From NCBI RefSeq assembly GCF_000380965.1, contig NZ_KB905568.1:1-64000 (forward strand): DNA of 64,000 nucleotides, in the 5' to 3' direction. Positions within the stretch are counted from its first letter, which is position 1. The number at the start of each line of letters is the position of its first letter. The notes below the pieces were generated by a model. The model ran no database searches and was not told the origin of the DNA. It worked only from the letters and a program-made list of their open reading frames with translations. Made by a program: the position numbers and the translations under genes. This stretch comes from Paenibacillus ginsengihumi DSM 21568. Its GTDB lineage: Bacteria > Bacillota > Bacilli > Paenibacillales > NBRC-103111. This document shows, one piece after another, positions 1 to 8,168 of this stretch.

Positions 1-555
1 CTCCGGTGTTCGTTCGAACCGGAGGGTACCGAGCCAGATCCGGTACGATTTGGTCCAACGTTTTTTGAGATGAGGGGGCTGATGGATTTGATGGCGCAGC
101 AGAAATTTAATGAGCCGTTGCCGCGCACGATGTACATCTTCACGGATATCCTCACGGGCCCGAACCAAATCCCGCAGCGCCTCGTCGTCCCGATCGGGCA
201 CATAGATCGGAGTCAATTCGCCGGCACGACGCAGCTGAGCCAATTGCAGGGCATCTCTACGGTCTGTTTTTACCTGATCGCCTGCCCGTTTCGGAATAAG
301 AGAAGGCGCGATGACTTCACAAGCTGCCCCCATCGATTGAATCCAACGGTACAATTCGTACCCGGTCGGCCCGGCTTCATAACAAAACGAAAGGGTGCTC
401 GGATCTCCCAACTGTTTAATTAATTTCCGAATTGCCTCTGGTTTGTGAGGAATAGCTCCAAGATAACGAGGGGCTTCTCGACCGCTATCTGCCACCGCTA
501 CAGCAATTTTTTCTTTCGATACATCTAAACCAATGAATTTTGTGGCATACTTCAT
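1..555 (-). CDS. IS110-family transposase, N-terminal part, cut by window edge
   Basis: On the minus strand an open frame starts at the ATG at 555-553 and stays open for 185 codons to base 1, so the C-terminal part lies outside the window. It begins MKYATKFIGLDVSKEKIAVA, which is the DEDD RuvC-like N-terminal domain typical of IS110-family enzymes (first Asp in GLDVSK). Further on are CYEAGPTGYELYRW, the APSLIPKRAGDQVKTDRRDA segment and a predicted helical stretch around residues 135-160. These are the hallmarks of the DEDD_Tnp_IS110 domain. The catalytic Ser domain (transposase_20) would be outside. The frame is intact as far as it can be read. The non-coding stretch to its right (upstream of the start) is the element end. 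Confidence 0.9.
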   Translation of the reverse strand, partial: MKYATKFIGLDVSKEKIAVAVADSGREAPRYLGAIPHKPEAIRKLIKQLGDPSTLSFCYEAGPTGYELYRWIQSMGAACEVIAPSLIPKRAGDQVKTDRRDALQLAQLRRAGELTPIYVPDRDDEALRDLVRAREDIREDVHRARQRLIKFLLRHQIHQPPHLKKRWTKSYRIWLGTLRFERTPE

Positions 556-800
556 AGTAAACAGCTCCTTTTGCTTAGTAGCTCTGAAAATGTGTCCTAC
601 ACTCACATTCTTAACCTACGATCGCTAGCAAATACGGAGCTGTTTTACGTTCATGTTAACTTACTCAAGCTCATTGGGCCCTTTTGGGATAAATAAGATC
701 TTTTATCGTTCTTATTTTGCTTGGAGGCTACCCTGGACTGGACACGGTGACCCTGAGGTCAGGCTGGGGACTGGATCTGGTAGGCCGCATGCCGTACTTT
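556..800 (-). other. IS110 upstream non-coding end; candidate bridge RNA region
   Basis: About 250 bases lie between the transposase start and the terminator of the next operon, with no credible gene. An inverted repeat GTAAACAGCTCC (557-568) / GGAGCTGTTTTAC (about 637-649) brackets 70 bases, and a second structured patch rich in GGTGACC/TGAGGTCA lies at 745-765. In characterised IS110 elements such as IS621 the upstream end encodes the bridge RNA that pairs with donor and target DNA. Position and structure fit; the exact element boundary and the RNA ends cannot be set from one copy. Confidence 0.45.
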
Positions 801-810
801 ATGGCGAGTT

Positions 811-842
811 AAAAAAGGACGGCGGCAAATCTGCCGCGCGTC
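811..842 (-). terminator. Terminator of the ABC export operon
   Basis: On the minus strand a stem GGACGCGCGGCA / TGCCGCCGTCC with a short loop is followed by a run of T (A-run at 811-816 on the plus strand). It lies 28 bases after the stop of the adaptor gene. Confidence 0.8.
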
Positions 843-869
843 CTCATCAATTGCAGAGGGCGGCGCCTA

Positions 870-1985
870 CTATTGCAGCACCACCGTTTCTCCTTCCTTC
901 AATCCTTCGACAATTTCCGTCTTGTCCGGCGTCTCCAGACCGATCTTGATGTTGCGCCGCTCGACCGCGCCGTCGCTTTCGACCATGACGAAATCTTGAC
1001 CTTGATCGCGCTGGATCGCCAAGGTCGGAATAACGAGCACGCCGGTTTTTTGAGCCGTCTGGATCGTCGCGGTCAGGCTGAGGCCGGCGATCAGCTGCTC
1101 GAACGGCTCCAGCGAGATGACGACCTCGAACTGGGCGGATGCCGAGCTGTTGTTCGTATTTGAATTAGAGGCTTCCTCCTTGGAGGTGCCGACTCCCTTG
1201 GCGAACTTGGACAGCCGCTCGACGGTGCCCTGCAGCTTGACGTTCTTGAGCGCGTCGATCTTCACCTCGACGGGCAGCCCTTCCTTGATGCGGAACAGGT
1301 CGTATTCCCCGACGTAGGCGATCAGCTCCAGCTGCGTCAAATCGACGATGCGCCCGACCCGCTCGTTCGCCTCGAGCGACTTGGGCTGTTTCGTTTTCTC
1401 GAACAAAAAGATACCGTCCTCCGGTGCGACAAAAACCGCATTGTTCAGCTTGTCCGTCTTCTCCCGCAGCTGAGTGCGGGCATGCTCCAGCTCGATGCGG
1501 GTAATCTCGTCCTGCAGCTTGCGGCTTTCTGACTGGGCGTAATGCCGCTTCGAGGCGTCCTCCGACAAGCCGCCTGCGGCCGCGTCGCCGGTACCGGTCG
1601 CTTCCTGAAATTCGGAAAGCTTCAGATCGGCTTCCTTCTTCTTGATCGTTGCCTGCAGCTCGGCGATCTCGTTGCGTAAGGAGGTATCGTCCAGCCGAAA
1701 AAGCGGCTCCCCCTTGCGGACCTGCTGCCCTTCGGCGACCGACCATTCCGTCACGTCTGCTCCGAACGGGGCATTGATGTACGTTTCTTTTTTATAGGAC
1801 GACTTGCCTTTGACCTCGACGGTGCTGGACAAATCTTCGCGGGTGACCTCGAACCGGATCGCGTTCATGTTTTGCTGCATTGGCGGCTGCGGATTTGGCG
1901 AAGGCCGGCTTTGTATGTACAGGAACCCGGTGAAGGCTGCGACCAGGACGGCGGCCGTGGCGGCGATCCATTTTTTTCTGCTCAT
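870..1985 (-). CDS. HlyD/MacA-family efflux adaptor (membrane fusion) protein
   Basis: 371 residues. An N-terminal membrane anchor at about residues 7-25 is followed by a barrel-sandwich hybrid start (ITEWS-like VTEWSVAEGQQVRKGEPLF, residues about 80-97), a coiled-coil region (about 100-185, ELQATIKKKEADLKL), the return lipoyl half (FVAPEDGIFLF) and beta-barrel/membrane-proximal domains ending in EGLKEGETVVLQ. This is the architecture of periplasmic adaptor proteins of MacAB/YknXYZ-type exporters; in a Gram-positive cell it would sit on the outer face of the membrane. The ATG at 1985 has AAAGGGGA upstream. It is the last gene of a three-gene minus-strand operon (ATPase, permease, adaptor), the reverse of the usual adaptor-first order. 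Substrate unknown; a peptide or antimicrobial is likely by family. Confidence 0.88.
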   Translation of the reverse strand: MSRKKWIAATAAVLVAAFTGFLYIQSRPSPNPQPPMQQNMNAIRFEVTREDLSSTVEVKGKSSYKKETYINAPFGADVTEWSVAEGQQVRKGEPLFRLDDTSLRNEIAELQATIKKKEADLKLSEFQEATGTGDAAAGGLSEDASKRHYAQSESRKLQDEITRIELEHARTQLREKTDKLNNAVFVAPEDGIFLFEKTKQPKSLEANERVGRIVDLTQLELIAYVGEYDLFRIKEGLPVEVKIDALKNVKLQGTVERLSKFAKGVGTSKEEASNSNTNNSSASAQFEVVISLEPFEQLIAGLSLTATIQTAQKTGVLVIPTLAIQRDQGQDFVMVESDGAVERRNIKIGLETPDKTEIVEGLKEGETVVLQ

Positions 1986-2011
1986 GGCTTACGATCCCCT
2001 TTCGGACGATG

Positions 2012-3391
2012 CTAGTCTCGTTTGATAGCTGTCAGCGCATCGGTGCGCGACGCTTTGACCGCCGGATAAATGCCGGAGACGATGCCCGTCATCACGGCGA
2101 AGAACAGGCCCAGCGGGAGAATCCACGGGCTGATGAACAATATTTCCTCCTGCGCGCCGGGCCGCGGTCCCGACAGCTTGATCACCGCGATGTTGATGCC
2201 CCAGATGACCCAATAAGACAGCAATATGCCGGCAAAGCCGCCGAGGAGTCCGAGCAGCGCCGATTCGATCATGAACATATTGCGGATTTGCCGCAAGTTG
2301 GCGCCGAGCACCTTCATGATGCCGATCTGGCGGCGCCGCTGGTAGGTCGACATCGTCATCGCCACGATGATCGAGATGGAGGCGACGAACAGGATGAACA
2401 AGCCGGCTCCGCCGAGAATGAGCCGAATAATCGCCATTTCTTCGTTCATCCGCTCCTGCATGCCAAGATTGGTTTCGGGCCTTAGCTTCAGCTTGCGCAC
2501 GAGCTCCTCCACCTGCCGGACGTTGTCGGTATCGTCGATCTTCAGCCGCACTTGGCTGATTTCTTGCGAGTTCGCGCTGCTGCTGTCCGGCTGCATGCCT
2601 CCGTTCATTCGCTCCTGGATTTCCAGCAGCCGCTTGCCGAGAGCGGGGGAGACGTAGGCGGTCTTCTGGTTCATAATGATATCGTCGGCGACGCCCTGCG
2701 GTTTTTTCAAGATTCCGATAACCCGCAGCGGAATCGATTCCGGAGCCGTCGCCTCTCCGTTGCCGACATTCAGCGGCGTCAGCATGATCTGCTTTTGGTA
2801 CATGGGGTACGGTATAAGCTGCCAAGACTCGATCGTATAGCTGTCCGAGTCCGTCTTCCCGCCCGCTGCCATTCGCCGGGCTTTAGCCATCTGCTCGTCG
2901 AACAAGCCCATCGTCGCCCCGTAGCTGAGAATGATCGCGTTGTCTTGATCGGACGCCTTGCCCTGCTGCAGCTCGACGCCGAAATCGTCCAGCGTATCCA
3001 GTTCGGTAGCGATGATCTCCCACACAACGCCGCGCTTGTTGTCTACGGTGAATTCAAACTCGTTCAAGGTTTGATAAGTCGCCGCCGCCTTGACGTGCGG
3101 CAGGCTCTTCATCAGCTCCACCTTGGCTTTCGTCAGCTCGTAAGGCTTGGCGGCGTTCGGATCTGCCGAATCGGAGCCTTCCGGGTTCCGGCCTTTGAAC
3201 ACGGTCATCTCGTCGGTTTTCAGATACATGCTCATCTGCACTTTGCTGTAGTGATTGACCGATTCGCCGAACGAAAGCGCCACGATGATCGAGGCCGAGC
3301 CGATGGCGATGCCCATCGCGCACAGCATCGTCACGACGATCCGCCGCCGCAGCTGCTCCCAGCCGAGCCGCAAGTAATCGTTCAGCTTCAC
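2012..3391 (-). CDS. MacB/YknZ-like ABC transporter permease
   Basis: 459 residues. One transmembrane helix follows the N-terminus (about residues 18-42, ATMLCAMGIAIG-like), then a large extracytoplasmic MacB_PCD-type domain (about 45-325), and three more helices near the C-terminus (about 330-355, 383-410, 420-445), the FtsX/MacB topology. The start is GTG at 3391-3389; its last bases overlap the stop of the ATPase gene in a GTGA junction, which indicates translational coupling. Together with the ATPase and the adaptor it forms a tripartite exporter resembling B. subtilis YknXYZ. The FtsX core signature VLGANLRQIRNMFMIESALLG is clear. Substrate not deducible. Confidence 0.88.
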   Translation of the reverse strand: MKLNDYLRLGWEQLRRRIVVTMLCAMGIAIGSASIIVALSFGESVNHYSKVQMSMYLKTDEMTVFKGRNPEGSDSADPNAAKPYELTKAKVELMKSLPHVKAAATYQTLNEFEFTVDNKRGVVWEIIATELDTLDDFGVELQQGKASDQDNAIILSYGATMGLFDEQMAKARRMAAGGKTDSDSYTIESWQLIPYPMYQKQIMLTPLNVGNGEATAPESIPLRVIGILKKPQGVADDIIMNQKTAYVSPALGKRLLEIQERMNGGMQPDSSSANSQEISQVRLKIDDTDNVRQVEELVRKLKLRPETNLGMQERMNEEMAIIRLILGGAGLFILFVASISIIVAMTMSTYQRRRQIGIMKVLGANLRQIRNMFMIESALLGLLGGFAGILLSYWVIWGINIAVIKLSGPRPGAQEEILFISPWILPLGLFFAVMTGIVSGIYPAVKASRTDALTAIKRD

Positions 3392-4080
3392 TCCGCCTCA
3401 CCTGCCTGTCCGCTTTCTTCGACCAGCTCCCCGTCCCTCAGCTGAATGACGCGTTTCGTTCTTCTGGCGACCTCCAATTCGTGGGTGACGATCACGAAAG
3501 TGATGCGCAGCGTTTCGTTCAGCTCGATCAGCAGGTCGATGATTTCTTTCTCTGTCTTCGTGTCCAGATTGCCTGTCGGCTCGTCGGCGAAGACGATGGC
3601 AGGCCGGGTAATGAGCGAGCGCGCGATGCTGACCCGCTGCTGCTGGCCGCCGGACAATTGCGACGGGTACATCTCCATTTTGCTGCCGAGTCCGACCCTT
3701 TCCAAGAGCTCGGCTGCCTTCGCCCGCCGTTCCTTCGCGCGGATGCCCTGAAAAACGAGCGGCAGCTCGACATTTTCCCGTACGGTCAGCTGAGGAATGA
3801 GCTCATACGCCTGAAAAATGAAGCCGATGTTGCTGCGCCGAAATTCCGCCAGCTGGTTTTCGTTCATTTTTTCGATGGCTTGGCCGTTGATCCGGATGCT
3901 GCCCTCGGTCGGCTTCATCAGTCCGGCCATCAGATTGAGCAGCGTCGATTTGCCCGATCCGGAGCTGCCGAGCAGAGCGACCATTTCCCCTTGGCTGACG
4001 GTGAAATGAACGTTTTTCAGCACCGTCGTATTTTCTCCGCCGTTCACAAAGCTGTGCGTCAATCGATCGACTTCTAACAC
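3388..4080 (-). CDS. ABC transporter ATP-binding protein (MacB/LolD/YknY type)
   Basis: 230 residues from the GTG at 4080, chosen because GGAGGG stands eight bases upstream and because LEVDRLTHSF is the normal beginning of the family; an in-frame ATG at 4176 would add 32 residues of no family similarity. Walker A GSSGSGKST, Q-loop FIFQAYELIPQ, signature LSGGQQQRV, Walker B IVFADEPTGNLD and the switch His in IVTHE are all present. It powers the export complex with the permease encoded immediately downstream (overlapping stop and start). It is the first gene of the operon, so the promoter should lie in 4081-4330. Confidence 0.92.
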   Translation of the reverse strand: MLEVDRLTHSFVNGGENTTVLKNVHFTVSQGEMVALLGSSGSGKSTLLNLMAGLMKPTEGSIRINGQAIEKMNENQLAEFRRSNIGFIFQAYELIPQLTVRENVELPLVFQGIRAKERRAKAAELLERVGLGSKMEMYPSQLSGGQQQRVSIARSLITRPAIVFADEPTGNLDTKTEKEIIDLLIELNETLRITFVIVTHELEVARRTKRVIQLRDGELVEESGQAGEAE

Positions 4081-4339
4081 GTCATCCCTCCGCCTTTCCT
4101 TGCAGTGCAGGAGCGTTCGTCCGCGAAAAAGCGGATCAGCGAACGTCCTGGGCGGCATCTCTATGGGGGCCGCCATCTATAAGACGTAAGGGCGGGCATT
4201 TTTTCCTTCGAATGACAGCGGGAACGCGCGAATTTAAGAAAAAGTTAAGGAGCCTGTGTCCTCTGTTGTCGAATGAGCTCGCTGCCGAGCCCGCTTCGGC
4301 CCGCCGCCGAGCGCCCGCTTGCAGCCGTTCGGCCACGCC
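4081..4339. other. Non-coding region upstream of the ABC operon
   Basis: About 260 bases between the ATPase start and the MFS-gene terminator. No coding frame here has a ribosome binding site or family similarity. A minus-strand TATAGA-like -10 near 4175-4185 could serve the ABC operon, but no good -35 accompanies it. Confidence 0.4.
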
Positions 4340-4392
4340 AAAAAAGCTTTGCGCGAAAGCCGTGAGGTCAGGCGGTTCCTCGCACAAAGCTT
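4340..4392 (-). terminator. Terminator of the MATE-like/MFS operon
   Basis: Minus-strand long stem AAGCTTTG...CAAAGCTT extended by GCGAGGAACCG/CGGCTTTCGC, followed by a T-run (A-run at 4340-4345 on plus). It lies 30 bases past the MFS stop codon. Confidence 0.8.
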
Positions 4393-4421
4393 GGGATGAG
4401 CGTATTCGTAGAGCGGTTCCG

Positions 4422-5591
4422 CTATGAAGTTCTGCCTGCGGAAACCGCATCGTCGCCGCTGCCCATCGCATGCAGCGCGATAAAGCCGATCATCGCTGCC
4501 AGCGCCAGCGCCGCGGCTGCGCCATATACCGCATGCGGGCTCCAGGCATTGAACAGCCAGCCGCCCATCAGGCCGCTCAGCAGCCCGGCCAGCCCCGACC
4601 ACGTGACGGCGAAAACCGCTTGGCCGGAGGCGCGGTACCTGTCCGGCACGATCCGCTGGATGTACCGGATGGCCGTGAACAAAAAAATGCCGAACGAGAC
4701 GGAATGCAGGCATTGGCAGGCCACGACCCATAGCGGGTTGTCGATCAGGCTCATCACCAGAAAGCGGATGCCATAGACGAGCGCGCTGACGGCCAGGAGG
4801 GGAAGCTCCTTGAATTTATGGCCGTACTTGCTGAGCAGGAAAAAGATCGGAATTTCGCTGACGGCCGACACCATCCACGACCAGCCGACGATCGCATCGT
4901 CGGCCCCGATCGCTTTCAGGAACAAGGCCAGGAATCCGTCGTTCATGCGGTGCGAGACCGATAAGGCCAGCACGACGCCCAGGAAGGCCAGGAACGGCCG
5001 GGATGCGACGATCGGGACGAGGCCGGAGAAGTCCGGCCGCGACACGCTGGCGTCTTTGGCGTCAAACAGCAGACAGGCCAAAAGCAGCGTGCAGGCGATC
5101 GAGCCCATCGTCAGCGGAGCGGTCCAGCCCGGCCCGAGCCTCTCCAGCAGCTGCCCGAATACGAGCGCGCCTGCCGCGAAGCCGATCGAGCCCCAGACGC
5201 GAAAGGAGGCGTAGCTTTTCTTCGTGCCGCTGATCGTCAGCAGCGTCAAACTGTCGTTCAGCGAGGTCATCGGCGATTGAAAAAAGTAAAAGCCGGCCAT
5301 CAGCAGCATGAGCAGGCCGAACGTCCCGGTCTGAAACGCCAGGGACGCCATGACGAGCTGGCCGGTTAAGACAATGATCAGCACCTTCTTGACCGTGCGA
5401 AGGCGATCGCTCATGACGCCCCAGAACAACGTGGAGACGATCCCGATCATCGGGCCGACCGAATAGAGCAAGCCGATCTGCACGGTCGAGTAGCCCTGCG
5501 AGCGAAAATACAGCGGGAAGAACGAAACGATCACGGACATGGTCGTATAAAAGGAAAACAAAAACAGCTTCAGCATTCCGTCCCGGCTCAT
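4422..5591 (-). CDS. MFS transporter, MFS_1-like/PPP family
   Basis: 389 residues with about twelve hydrophobic segments, the first at residues 10-32 (FSFYTTMSVIVSFFPLYFRS). The segment GVMSDRLRTVKK between helices 2 and 3 is the MFS motif A. The opening FYTTMSVIVSFFPLYFRSQG and later SHRMNDGFLALFLKAIG are characteristic of the MFS_1_like group that includes LacY-like, nucleoside and 3-phenylpropionate transporters; Bacillus YwbF-type proteins are the nearest relatives I can name. The substrate is not deducible. The ATG at 5591 overlaps the stop of the preceding MATE-like gene (TCAT at 5588-5591 on plus), so the two are translated as a coupled pair. Confidence 0.8.
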   Translation of the reverse strand: MSRDGMLKLFLFSFYTTMSVIVSFFPLYFRSQGYSTVQIGLLYSVGPMIGIVSTLFWGVMSDRLRTVKKVLIIVLTGQLVMASLAFQTGTFGLLMLLMAGFYFFQSPMTSLNDSLTLLTISGTKKSYASFRVWGSIGFAAGALVFGQLLERLGPGWTAPLTMGSIACTLLLACLLFDAKDASVSRPDFSGLVPIVASRPFLAFLGVVLALSVSHRMNDGFLALFLKAIGADDAIVGWSWMVSAVSEIPIFFLLSKYGHKFKELPLLAVSALVYGIRFLVMSLIDNPLWVVACQCLHSVSFGIFLFTAIRYIQRIVPDRYRASGQAVFAVTWSGLAGLLSGLMGGWLFNAWSPHAVYGAAAALALAAMIGFIALHAMGSGDDAVSAGRTS

Positions 5592-6961
5592 AGCGACTCC
5601 TCCTTGCCCTTGGAGGCTTGGAAAGCCGCACTCTGCCCGCCCCGTCCCGCTCCGATCCTTCCTTCCGCCTTGGCCGTCTCGCGCAGCACATAGAAGACGA
5701 CAGCCGCCTCCGCCGCAAAGCCGAGCGACTGCGCCAGCGCGCCGATCATGCCGTTCCAGCCGGGCGCCAGCGCGACGCAGACGATAAGCGCAGCGAGCGT
5801 TGTCGCCACGTTGGCTCCCTGGGACCAGACCATGACCTTGGTCTGGGAGCGAAGCATCAGCAGCCCGTTGCCGAAATCGAGCCAGGGGAAGACGAGCGTC
5901 ATCAATATGAAGACGCGCAGCGTATCCAGACTGGCCTCAAGCAGCCGCCCGTCCACGCCCATCACATGGGCCAGGAACCAGGGGCCGAGCGGAGAATAGG
6001 ACAAGAGCGCCAGCAGCCCGGCCGGAATGAAGGCGAGCGTCACCGTGAACCTTCGCACGGCCACCGCGTCCTTGCGGTAGAAATTGAGCACGATCTGGTG
6101 AATATAGGAAAAGAAGCTCTGCATCAGCTGCGTCAAGCTGGCCGCGATCGCGAACGAGGCCACGGCGAGGCTGATGTTGGCCGTTTTGCCGAGCATCGCG
6201 TTGATAGCCGGACCGCCGATGACGGCGATGAGCGACGACAGCAGCATGGGACGGTAAAAGGCGAAGATGTCCTTCGTCCCCTCGACCGGATGCTCCGGCT
6301 TGACCGCCGGCATCGACCTGAGCAGCGAGCGGCCTTCGATGAAGCTGACGGTCGCCTCGATCATCATCCCGGTCAGGAAAATGATCGCGCCGTCCGATGC
6401 GCTGTCCACGCCGCGATGAATAAAATACAACGACAGCAAATACATGCCGGCCAGCCGCACCAGCATGCCGATCGTCAGCCATTTGGTCCGCATATTCGAA
6501 ATGATGATGCCGTGAAAGACGCAGCGGATTCCGGAAAATATGCTGACGAACATCAGCACGCGGTAAGCGTTCACCATCGGCTGCACGAGCTTGTCCTCCG
6601 CGCCGAATACATGCGTGAAGACCCACGGGCCGATCGGGGTGTAGCTGATGAGGCCGCCGAGAAGGAAGATGGCGCCGAGCACATACAGGCTGACCAGCGC
6701 CATCGCCCGGAACGATCGCCGGTCCCGGACCAGCGCCGAGCAGGTTTGCCGCAGCAGAACCGCGGGCTTCTCGGTAAAGCCGAGAATGCTCAGGGGCAGG
6801 GCGTAGCTGGCGATCACGATCTCGGGATGCGCCGAGCGGGCCAGCGTGCTGTTGATAATGACGTGCGATATGGTCACCAGGCTGGCGGATATGCCGAGCG
6901 GGATGAAAAATTGCAGCAGCTGCCTGAAGGTGACTCGGGTCGTATGCAAAGGGTCGGCCAT
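5588..6961 (-). CDS. MATE-like multidrug/polysaccharide-type flippase
   Basis: 457 residues from the ATG at 6961, preceded by GAGGAGT; an upstream in-frame ATG at 7117 adds 52 residues without hydrophobic or family character. About twelve to fourteen membrane segments can be counted, beginning LLQFFIPLGISASLVTISHVI and including long hydrophobic stretches at roughly residues 95-120, 130-160, 230-260 and 380-450. The opening and the two-halves layout fit the MOP superfamily (MATE, Wzx/MurJ-like), where Paenibacillus relatives are usually called MatE. It is the first gene of a two-gene operon with an MFS transporter. Function is inferred from fold only; drug efflux versus lipid-linked substrate export cannot be told apart. 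Confidence 0.65.
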   Translation of the reverse strand: MADPLHTTRVTFRQLLQFFIPLGISASLVTISHVIINSTLARSAHPEIVIASYALPLSILGFTEKPAVLLRQTCSALVRDRRSFRAMALVSLYVLGAIFLLGGLISYTPIGPWVFTHVFGAEDKLVQPMVNAYRVLMFVSIFSGIRCVFHGIIISNMRTKWLTIGMLVRLAGMYLLSLYFIHRGVDSASDGAIIFLTGMMIEATVSFIEGRSLLRSMPAVKPEHPVEGTKDIFAFYRPMLLSSLIAVIGGPAINAMLGKTANISLAVASFAIAASLTQLMQSFFSYIHQIVLNFYRKDAVAVRRFTVTLAFIPAGLLALLSYSPLGPWFLAHVMGVDGRLLEASLDTLRVFILMTLVFPWLDFGNGLLMLRSQTKVMVWSQGANVATTLAALIVCVALAPGWNGMIGALAQSLGFAAEAAVVFYVLRETAKAEGRIGAGRGGQSAAFQASKGKEESL

Positions 6962-7166
6962 GATGCAACTCCTCGATTGGGCAATAGTGTCGCCGTGACG
7001 GCGATGCGTTCGTACGCAAGGCGGCAGCGAAGCCGCAGTCCACTCATTATAGCACGAACCGGACGGCGAAAGGACGAAAATTTTATGCCGCCCACTGGCA
7101 ACAACCCGCGTCTTCATGGTACATTATTATAGATAATCTGCGTACGGCCGCCGTGCCTTTGAACGG

Positions 7167-7505
7167 ATGGGAAGGGTGATGACTGGGGTGAGCTACTCTT
7201 TTGTAATGGATGAGCGTCTTGGCATTCCGCTGCCCGAGCTTCAGAAGGATTGGGAGGAGTATTCCCCGGCCGAGCAGGCCGACATGCTGCTGCAGTGGGA
7301 GGAAATCCGCGGGACGATTCCGGAGCAGATCAAGCGGCTGGAGCGCGTCATCGTCCACAAGCAGAATCAGCTGAACGTGGAGGACGATTTCGCGCACTCC
7401 TGCCGGCTGAACAGCGAAATTGCGGAGCTGGCCAGCACGATCAACGACCTTCATCTGTGGTTTAGAGTGAACCAGGATATGTCTGCTGCCAGAACCCATT
7501 ATTAA
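7167..7505 (+). CDS. Conserved hypothetical small protein
   Basis: 112 residues if the ATG at 7167 is used; ATG 7179 and GTG 7188 are in-frame alternatives. GTG 7188 has GAAGGG eleven bases upstream and may be the true start. The protein has no signal or membrane segment and is predicted largely helical, with a coiled-coil-like middle (EEIRGTIPEQIKRLERVIVHKQNQLN, read in two parts at residues 50-75). No domain is recognised. It is followed after 57 bases by another unknown gene and then by a terpene synthase gene on the same strand, so it may be the first gene of that operon. Confidence 0.65.
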   Translation: MGRVMTGVSYSFVMDERLGIPLPELQKDWEEYSPAEQADMLLQWEEIRGTIPEQIKRLERVIVHKQNQLNVEDDFAHSCRLNSEIAELASTINDLHLWFRVNQDMSAARTHY

Positions 7506-7562
7506 TCAGCGCCGGCGTCGAACGCGCCATGCGTTGCACAATCGACGAAGGAGGGATTTGCT

Positions 7563-8168
7563 ATGGGTTGGACGGAAAGCTTGAATCGGCTGGCGGCGTC
7601 GCTGACGGAGCATCGGCCTTCGCTGTATCCCGAAGAGGAGCGGGACGATCTGGCCGATATCAAGATCGGCAAGCTGTCTGTCGAAGGGTTCACGGGGGAA
7701 AGCCGTTCGTATGCGCTGGCCGTGAAAGCCGGTCTTCATCTCTTCAACGAGAGCCTGGACCGTTCGCACGACCTGGCTCAGGAGATTCATAACCCGACAG
7801 GCAGCTATTGGCACGGCATCATGCATCGCATGGAAGGGGATTACGGCAACGCCAAATACTGGTTTCGCTTGGTTGGACAGCATCCCGTCTTCGTCGATTT
7901 GGAGGAGGCGGCGAAGCAGGCGTTCCGCTCGGCCGATTGGAGCGAAATAAAGAACGCGCCGCTGCGGGAACAGCTGCAGTCGTTCGCCGAGTCCGGCGCC
8001 TGGGACCCGTACCGTTTCACCGATCTGGTGGAGCAGCAGGTGACCCGGGTCAGGGACGAGGCGGCGGAGCGGTTGCTCATGCACATTCAGTGGTTGGAAA
8101 TGAAGCTGCTGCTGCAATATTCATACGCGCAAAGCGGCGGCGAAGGTCGGTTGGTCGAGATTGGTTAG
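7563..8168 (+). CDS. Conserved hypothetical protein upstream of terpene synthase
   Basis: 201 residues, soluble, from the ATG at 7563 with GGAGG nine bases upstream. The segment NPTGSYWHGIMHRMEGDY (residues about 80-97) followed by NAKYWFRLVGQHPVF is strikingly conserved-looking, rich in Trp, His and Tyr, and suggests a small enzyme or binding protein, but I cannot assign a family with confidence. The C-terminal half is helical. Its stop overlaps the TTG start of the next gene by eight bases, indicating co-translation with the YtpB-type terpene synthase; a role connected with that terpenoid is inference only. Confidence 0.75.
   Translation: MGWTESLNRLAASLTEHRPSLYPEEERDDLADIKIGKLSVEGFTGESRSYALAVKAGLHLFNESLDRSHDLAQEIHNPTGSYWHGIMHRMEGDYGNAKYWFRLVGQHPVFVDLEEAAKQAFRSADWSEIKNAPLREQLQSFAESGAWDPYRFTDLVEQQVTRVRDEAAERLLMHIQWLEMKLLLQYSYAQSGGEGRLVEIG

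Noticed and set aside
4136-4471. 111-residue minus-strand frame between the MFS and ABC genes
   Set aside because: It runs through the terminator hairpin of the MFS gene and overlaps its coding end.
5618-7132. A 504-residue open frame on the plus strand opposite the MATE-like gene
   Set aside because: It is antisense to a clear membrane protein gene, rich in Arg/His/Gln/Asp, has no ribosome binding site and no family similarity; it arises from high GC at third codon positions.
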